A stretch of 20,046 nucleotides of DNA from CAYFJO01 sp964343305 (GTDB taxonomy: Bacteria > Planctomycetota > Planctomycetia > Pirellulales > Pirellulaceae), in the NCBI GenBank assembly GCA_964343305.1, contig CAYFJO010000188.1, positions 1 through 20,046 of the forward strand. Reading direction: 5' to 3'. Position numbers and translations under genes: made by a program. Below are positions 15,769 through 20,046 of this stretch, one piece after another (the stretch's first letter is position 1; each line of letters opens with the position of its first letter). The notes under the pieces are model-generated. The model saw only the letters and a list, made by a program, of their open reading frames with translations, was not told the DNA's origin and did no database searches.

Positions 15769-16602
15769 ATGTCGACACTTCGTTTGCCGACGGCCAGCAT
15801 GATTTGCTGCTCATTGTTGCTGCACTTTCTTGAGAACGATTCACGTGCCGTTGACGAAGATCAGATCGATGTTCCGAAACATCTTCGCAAGTTGCCCGAT
15901 GCCGACGACGTCAAGGACATCACCTCGGTCGACACGCGGATCGACGACGACGCACGAAAGCGATATGTGCTGATCGGTCCGAAGGCGAAGGCCGAGCAGC
16001 CCGATGAAGGTTGGCGATTGTTGCTGATCATGCCCGGTGGCGATGGGAGTCCGGATTATCATCCGTTCATCAAGCGGATTTACAAGCATGTTCTGCCAGA
16101 CAACTATCTCGCCGCACAAATCATCGCGCCGGAGTGGACCCCGGAGCAAGCGAAAAAGCTGGTTTGGCCCACTAAGACGAACCCCTGGGAAGGAATGAAG
16201 TTTTCGACCGAAGAGTTGATTAACTCGGTAGTCGACGACATCGGCACGAAGCACCAGTTCGACGCCCGATACGTTTTTACTCTCACGTGGTCGTCAAGCG
16301 GCCCGGCGGCTTACGCGATTTCGCTGCATGAGAAAACTCGCGTCACCGGCTCGCTCATCGCGATGTCGGTCTTCAAACCGAACAAGCTTCCATCGCTTGA
16401 GCGTGCCAAAGGCCATCGTTACTTCATCCTGCATTCGCCACAGGATTTCATTCCCATCCGCATGGCGGAAGACGCCGAGACAAAGCTGAAAGAGAACGGC
16501 GCCGCGGTCAAACTTCAGACGTATCGAGGCGGACACGGCTGGCGCGACGATCCGTATGGCAAGATGCGAATGGGGATCGAGTGGCTCAGTGCGGACGACT
16601 AG
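15769..16602 (+). CDS. Exported alpha/beta hydrolase with a WSSSG nucleophile elbow
   Basis: A 277-residue protein with a short hydrophobic N-terminus (about 8-20), probably exported. The fold markers are LLLIMPGGDGS (oxyanion region, about 84-94), TWSSSG (173-178), SPQDF (Asp226) and GGHGW (His256). The order Ser176-Asp226-His256 makes a full triad, with Trp replacing the first glycine of GxSxG. It resembles PHB-depolymerase or phospholipase/carboxylesterase-type esterases; the substrate is unknown. AGGAG upstream of the ATG gives a good ribosome site in the 15-base gap after the propeller gene. It is the second and last gene of that operon and converges on the carboxypeptidase-regulatory-like gene. 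Confidence 0.83.
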   Translation: MSTLRLPTASMICCSLLLHFLENDSRAVDEDQIDVPKHLRKLPDADDVKDITSVDTRIDDDARKRYVLIGPKAKAEQPDEGWRLLLIMPGGDGSPDYHPFIKRIYKHVLPDNYLAAQIIAPEWTPEQAKKLVWPTKTNPWEGMKFSTEELINSVVDDIGTKHQFDARYVFTLTWSSSGPAAYAISLHEKTRVTGSLIAMSVFKPNKLPSLERAKGHRYFILHSPQDFIPIRMAEDAETKLKENGAAVKLQTYRGGHGWRDDPYGKMRMGIEWLSADD

Positions 16603-16673
16603 GCTTCACGCTCCACACCTTCACGCGCGGATCAGATTGAGGAAATCCGCAAACGACGCTCGGATTCGCGGTC

Positions 16674-18032
16674 TCACTTCTTCGGTGATTTCAATTCGAT
16701 CACAAGCATGTTCGGACCGCTCTTTTCGGAGACCGTCACGACTTGAGACGACGTGCAGGTGGGGCCTCGGATCCCGGAGAACATCATGTCTTCTGGAGTC
16801 ATCGGCGCGTACGCGATTGCTTTGACTCGGTATTTGCCGGAGCTCAAAGCTTCGGTCGTGAACTCCGCGCTGTTGGTCTCAATCACTTTGACTTGCGGTT
16901 TGCCTGCGATCAATTGCGAATCGAACGATGTCGTATACTTTTGGCTGCTGAACGGATCTTGCACAGGTTCGACCGACTCGACGCTCAGCATCACCCCGGC
17001 CAACTCCAGATCCTTCGGCCATTTGACGACCCCAGAAACCCGCTTGCCCGCTTTACGAACAAAACTCAACTCGTGGGACTCGCCAGACTTCAGCTCGAGA
17101 AACTCACGATCAACAAACGCTCCGTTGCCAACGCTTCCGTAACGATGCATTCTCGATCGGCAGAATTGGTATCTGCCAGGCGGCAACGAAGTCATCTCGA
17201 GCGACTCGCCGTTCTTGACTGTGAACGTTCGCGTCGATTGCACTCTTTTGAAACCGTCCATCATGTGCGTCAGCAACTGGTAGAAGATCTTGGTCTCGGC
17301 ATCGGCACCTTCGATGTCGACGGTGATGGTCAGTTTCGTCGGCGCGGGTAGTTCGATTTCGAGTTCGTCTTTGGACTCGGGGTCGATGTTCACGGCCCAG
17401 GCGTCGAGCGACTTTGAGGAAAGGGCCAGCGACGTGGAACCGCCCGAAGGCAATTCGAATCGACCTTCGCCGTCGGTCGCGACGCTCTTGGCGCGAGGGT
17501 CGGCGCGGTTCATGTAGCGATCGTGCGCCTGTCCTTGATAGAGGTTCAACCCGCGGGGGCTGACTGCGAAGACGTTGACGCCGGCGATTGGTTTTCCTTC
17601 GTGATCCAGAACTTTTCCACGAATCGCCGCGCCGCGTTTCAGCCGCACCACAAGATCGAGTTCAGTAGTGCCTTCAGCCGGCGCCTCGGAAATGATCGGC
17701 TGCGGCAAATATCCATCAACGACCACGCGCGCCGTCCATCCGTCCCACCACTTGATCGTCGCGCGAAACTGACCCGTCTTCGACTGGGTGCGCCGCTCGC
17801 TGTATCCCCACGTGATTTTCTTTGGGTCTTTCGGATCGATGCGACCGGCCTGGATCATCATCTGCGTGATCGGTTTTCCGGTTTCGTCATCGACGATCTT
17901 TCCTTTGACGCTGATGCCCTGCGCGAATGTCGTCGACCACGCGAGAATCGAAATGACGCCAACCGTCAACACAAATCGTCTCGAACGTTGAGTGAATGCG
18001 TCCGTCATTGAAGCGGTTGTCGAATGAGTCAT
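16674..18032 (-). CDS. Exported carboxypeptidase-regulatory-like domain protein
   Basis: A 452-residue protein with an N-terminal signal/TM segment (about 19-38, ...VLTVGVISILAWSTTFAQ). Two clear carboxypeptidase-regulatory-like beta-sandwich repeats follow: VKGKIVDDETGKPI (from 42) and IRGKVLDHEGKPIAGVNVFA (from 137), the latter ending in TDGEGRFELP. A third, weaker one starts at VSGVVKWPKDLELAGVMLSV (332), with LSSGKYRVKAIA near 396. No enzymatic domain is present. Such proteins are exported structural or adhesion modules. I chose ATG 18032, which has AAGGGG about eight bases upstream; longer in-frame starts to 18200 would run through the UppP remnant and precede the signal with unrelated residues. 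Confidence 0.82.
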   Translation of the reverse strand: MTHSTTASMTDAFTQRSRRFVLTVGVISILAWSTTFAQGISVKGKIVDDETGKPITQMMIQAGRIDPKDPKKITWGYSERRTQSKTGQFRATIKWWDGWTARVVVDGYLPQPIISEAPAEGTTELDLVVRLKRGAAIRGKVLDHEGKPIAGVNVFAVSPRGLNLYQGQAHDRYMNRADPRAKSVATDGEGRFELPSGGSTSLALSSKSLDAWAVNIDPESKDELEIELPAPTKLTITVDIEGADAETKIFYQLLTHMMDGFKRVQSTRTFTVKNGESLEMTSLPPGRYQFCRSRMHRYGSVGNGAFVDREFLELKSGESHELSFVRKAGKRVSGVVKWPKDLELAGVMLSVESVEPVQDPFSSQKYTTSFDSQLIAGKPQVKVIETNSAEFTTEALSSGKYRVKAIAYAPMTPEDMMFSGIRGPTCTSSQVVTVSEKSGPNMLVIELKSPKK

Positions 18033-18160
18033 GACTTGCCCCTTCGGTTGTGTGCGTCGAACTTGGATAGATATGAGATGGGGAGCGACTTGCCATTCAA
18101 TGTGTCGCTTTGCAACCGGTTTGTCAAACATGCGGCCGCGTGTCTGCATGATGGCGAGTC

Positions 18161-18303
18161 TCAAACTGACAAGAGATCGGCCGCGATCACGACGTGCCAC
18201 TGGAACTAATCGGCAAGAACTCGGCGACGCCCTGACCTGGAAGCGGCGTCAACACGCGATGCAACGTCACGGCCAGCAAACCACCCGCCAGACGGAATAG
18301 CAT
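18161..18303 (-). pseudogene. Truncated, frameshifted UppP (undecaprenyl-pyrophosphate phosphatase) N-terminus, or 38-residue microprotein
   Basis: A short ORF (ATG 18303 to TGA 18187) encodes 38 residues ending QGVAEFLPISSSG, then TS and stop. This matches the UppP/BacA signature (Q/E)GxxEFLPxSSxGH, including the catalytic Glu of EFLP. If one C is restored after GGC, the frame would read SSSGHVVIAADLLSV to a stop at 18161, as intact UppP continues (SSSGHLVxxxxLL). Nothing beyond resembles UppP, which normally has about 260-280 residues. The start has AGGA four bases upstream and lies six bases after the glycosyltransferase stop, so it would be translated as the distal gene of that operon. 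UppP regenerates the lipid carrier that WecG/TagA enzymes use. A remnant is the simplest reading. Confidence 0.6.
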
Positions 18304-18309
18304 TTCGTC

Positions 18310-19218
18310 CTACTTCCCCCGCAAAATCGCTTTCAACAAAAACATCCCGTTGTTCCAGTAACGACCGAACAGCCGCCGAGGTTCCTGCGCCAAGCGATAA
18401 GACCATTCCATGCCGATTCGTTGGATCCAACGCGGTGCTCGTGCGACGCCGCCAGCAACGAAGTCAAACGACGCCCCGATCTGTACACAAACTGGCGCTC
18501 CGATCGCTTCGTGATGCTTGGCCATCCAAAGTTCACCTTTGGGTTGACCGAACGCGACGTAAACAATGTCCGGCTTCGTTGCCCGGATGCGCTGGATCAT
18601 TTCTGTTTCTTCTTCATCGGTCAGCGGCCGAAATGGTGGCGACTCGACGCCCGCGACCTGCAAGTCTGGATAACGTTCGGATAATTTGTCGGCTGCCGCT
18701 TGAGCAACTCCCGGCGCTCCGCCGAGGAAGAAGACTCGATGCCGCTTGATCGCCGCCCATTTCGTCAACGCGTAGATCAACTCCGATCCAGCCACACGTT
18801 CCGGCAACGGTCGCCCCGATCGACGCGACCACCACACCATCGGCATGCCATCGCACACGATAAACGACGCGTTGCGATTCACTTCGCGCAGTTCCGGATG
18901 GCGATCCGTCAACATGTTGTAGTTCAAGTTCGCCGTGATGAAGTAACCCGGTTCGCCCCAGGCGATCAGTTGATCGACGTGATGCAGTGTGTCAGCCAGC
19001 GATAAATACGAATACGGAACACCCCAGACTTCGATTTCGTCCGGTTTGACAGGTGCTTCGGCGGGCTGCCCGAACGGGTCGTCGGCGAGTGCTTCGTCAA
19101 CGCGTTGTTCCAGCTCGGCAATTTGAGCTTCCAACTTCGACAATGCACCTTCGGCGTCTTTGACTTCGCGATTCAAATAGACGTCGGCTTGTGCATTGGT
19201 TTGCGTTTCAACACTCAT
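18310..19218 (-). CDS. WecG/TagA/CpsF-family glycosyltransferase with N-terminal coiled coil
   Basis: A 302-residue enzyme of the GT26 family. These enzymes add a sugar (often N-acetylmannosamine or its uronic acid) to a polyprenyl-pyrophosphate-linked sugar in the synthesis of surface polysaccharide or wall teichoic acid. The GT core runs from about residue 62 (EVWGVPYSYLSL) to 290. Thr95 (ITANLNY) and Asp123 (CDGMPMVWW) sit with the same 28-residue spacing as the TagA catalytic pair Thr37/Asp65. Further motifs are FFLGGAPG, AFGQPKGELWMAKH and GASFDFVAGGVARAPRWIQR. The C-terminal EWSYRLAQEPRRLFGRYW tail is the usual membrane-association segment. Residues 1-60 add a coiled coil (about 17-44) and acidic linker not found in the short members. 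ATG 19218 is preferred; a GTG at 19452 would add 78 unlikely residues crossing the promoter. Confidence 0.9.
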   Translation of the reverse strand: MSVETQTNAQADVYLNREVKDAEGALSKLEAQIAELEQRVDEALADDPFGQPAEAPVKPDEIEVWGVPYSYLSLADTLHHVDQLIAWGEPGYFITANLNYNMLTDRHPELREVNRNASFIVCDGMPMVWWSRRSGRPLPERVAGSELIYALTKWAAIKRHRVFFLGGAPGVAQAAADKLSERYPDLQVAGVESPPFRPLTDEEETEMIQRIRATKPDIVYVAFGQPKGELWMAKHHEAIGAPVCVQIGASFDFVAGGVARAPRWIQRIGMEWSYRLAQEPRRLFGRYWNNGMFLLKAILRGK

Positions 19219-19240
19219 AAGGTGATTTCCCTTTAGACTG

Positions 19241-19285
19241 CCACACGTATCCACACGTATAAGAATTAATAGGTTGCCGTTACAA
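19241..19285 (-). promoter_or_regulatory. Putative glycosyltransferase promoter overlapped by a 10-bp tandem repeat
   Basis: On the minus strand TTGTAA (19285-19280) and TATACG (19261-19256) are 18 bases apart. A perfect tandem repeat of CCACACGTAT (19241-19250 and 19251-19260) covers the -10 and probable start site. Tandem copies there suggest binding of a regulator or a duplicated start region. Pattern match only. Confidence 0.4.
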
Positions 19286-19427
19286 CTTAAAACGTGAACT
19301 GCCTTGGATTCATGCGCGTTTGTCGAAAACGACGATTCCGGTGCGAGCGAACCTGGCGGTCCTGCTGATTGCGCCGGTAACCCAAATAAAACGGCCCAGA
19401 GAACAAGCTCAGGCCGTAATGGAATGA

Positions 19428-19921
19428 AATGAGGATTCGAAGTATTTTTCACACTACGAGCCGCGGCTGCTGGGTGCCGAACAATTGCTGGACGTGATTT
19501 GTCACGTGACGGCGGTGCCCGAGAAATTCGGCACGTTGCCGGCCGGCACCAAGGCCACGCAATTGCCGTCGCCCGATTTGGCGAAGAATGATTTCCTGAA
19601 GATTTTTGGCCAACCAGAGCGGCAGACCGTTTGTGCTTGCGAGCGATCGAACGAGTCGAATCTCGGCCAAGCGCTTCAGCTTTACAACGGGCCGCTGGTT
19701 CATGGAAAGCTGCGCGACGCCAACAACCGTTTCCGAAAACTTGTGTCCGCCAAAAAGACCGACGAAGAAGTGGTCACGACGCTGTACCAAGCCGCGTTCC
19801 CAGCGATTCGGAAATGGCCGCCGCCGTGAATCACATCAAGTCTAAGGAAGACCGTATGACTGGCCTCGAAGATGTGTGCTGGGCCATTGTGAACATGAAC
19901 GAGTTTTTATTTCAACACTAA
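19428..19921 (+). pseudogene. 5'-truncated, frameshifted C-terminus of a DUF1549/DUF1553 (PSD1) protein
   Basis: The plus-strand frame from 19428 reads DSKYFSHYEPRLLGAEQLLD, then VICHVTAVPEKF, FGQPERQTVCACERS, LGQALQLYNGP and VSAKKTDEEVV. All are hallmarks of the DUF1553 C-terminus (RR.xAExLLDAIxQVTGVP; FGxPxRxTxCxCERS; LxQALxLLNG). After LYQAAF near 19797 homology shifts to another frame: SDSEMAAAVNHIKSKEDRMT, then GLEDVCWAIVNMNEFLFQH, ending at TAA 19921. That is the normal family ending (EDVxWALxNSxEFLFxH). The first frame meets a stop at 19829, so a frameshift splits it. Upstream, a stop at 19425-19427 precedes the homology, and most of the protein (hundreds of residues, including any cytochrome part) is missing. 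The shift could in principle be a sequencing error, but the 5' loss could not. Confidence 0.78.
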
Positions 19922-19949
19922 ACGCGCAGCAGACCACTACCCAAAAACT

Positions 19950-19973
19950 GGCAGGATAGATGTATGGCAGAAT
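19950..19973. repeat. Paired GGCAG(G/A)AT motif in the 3' intergenic region
   Basis: GGCAGGAT (19950-19957) and GGCAGAAT (19966-19973) lie 16 bases apart start to start. Iterations of GGCAGAATGA-type sequence are familiar to me from planctomycete and verrucomicrobial intergenic DNA. The rest of 19922-20046 shows nothing else recognisable; the window ends here. Confidence 0.3.
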
Positions 19974-20046
19974 GACAAAGACAGGGTTTTTGGCGAGCGG
20001 CAGATGAGGATTTACCTGCCGCGTGGTTTGGTTGGGTGAATGGTAA

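Noticed and set aside
18033..18200. N-terminal extension of the carboxypeptidase-regulatory-like protein to 18200
   Set aside because: It would place 56 basic residues before a proper signal peptide and overlap the UppP remnant. The start at 18032 has a good ribosome site.
19219..19452. 78-residue N-terminal extension of the glycosyltransferase starting at a GTG
   Set aside because: It crosses the predicted promoter and tandem repeat and shows no family similarity; ATG 19218 suits the known family better.
1..20046. CRISPR array, tRNA/rRNA genes, prophage or defence cluster
   Set aside because: No regularly spaced direct repeats, no cloverleaf or rRNA-like sequence, and no phage, Cas, nuclease or transposase proteins were recognised.

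Overview
The window looks like ordinary chromosome from a planctomycete, most likely Pirellulaceae-like. The grounds are moderate GC, loosely packed genes on both strands, many secreted proteins (tandem alpha/beta hydrolases, FG-GAP/VCBS, leucine-rich repeat, WD40-like and carboxypeptidase-regulatory-like proteins), remnants of the planctomycete-typical DUF1501 and DUF1549/DUF1553 families, and intergenic palindromes of a kind I associate with these genomes. The taxonomic call is inference; no rRNA, tRNA or other marker gene lies in the window.

Layout. 1-2473: an AT-rich repeat, then a large exported two-domain hydrolase on the minus strand. 2594-3796: a divergent exported FG-GAP protein with a plausible promoter. 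3797-4271: a gene-free stretch holding a decayed DUF1501 remnant, a 69-bp element with terminal inverted repeats, and a nested palindrome. 4272-6323: an Nramp-like transporter with unusual metal-site motifs and a large soluble insertion. 6457-7299: a tandem-PilZ, C-terminally membrane-anchored protein, convergent with an 833-residue uncharacterised protein (7338-9839, minus). 10075-10956: a nitrilase-superfamily amidohydrolase, convergent with a response regulator that ends before its DNA-binding domain (11023-11460, minus). 11673-14429 (minus): an exported esterase and an LRR protein separated by a good intrinsic terminator. 14725-16602 (plus): a two-gene operon of an exported beta-propeller and an exported alpha/beta hydrolase. 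16674-18032 (minus): an exported carboxypeptidase-regulatory-like protein. 18187-19218 (minus): a WecG/TagA/CpsF glycosyltransferase, followed within a few bases by a small ORF carrying the undecaprenyl-pyrophosphate phosphatase (UppP) signature and then breaking off. 19428-19921 (plus): a 5'-truncated, frameshifted C-terminus of a DUF1553 protein, then a short repeat to the window end.

How the genes relate. Most genes are single transcription units. The clearest functional links are the beta-propeller/hydrolase pair and the glycosyltransferase/UppP-remnant pair, which share the polyprenyl-phosphate lipid carrier theme. I found no convincing defence system, CRISPR array, prophage, secretion cluster or biosynthetic cluster. 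The most informative hidden features are the three decayed gene remnants, the substituted motifs in the Nramp-like transporter, and a hydrolase domain that has lost its nucleophile.
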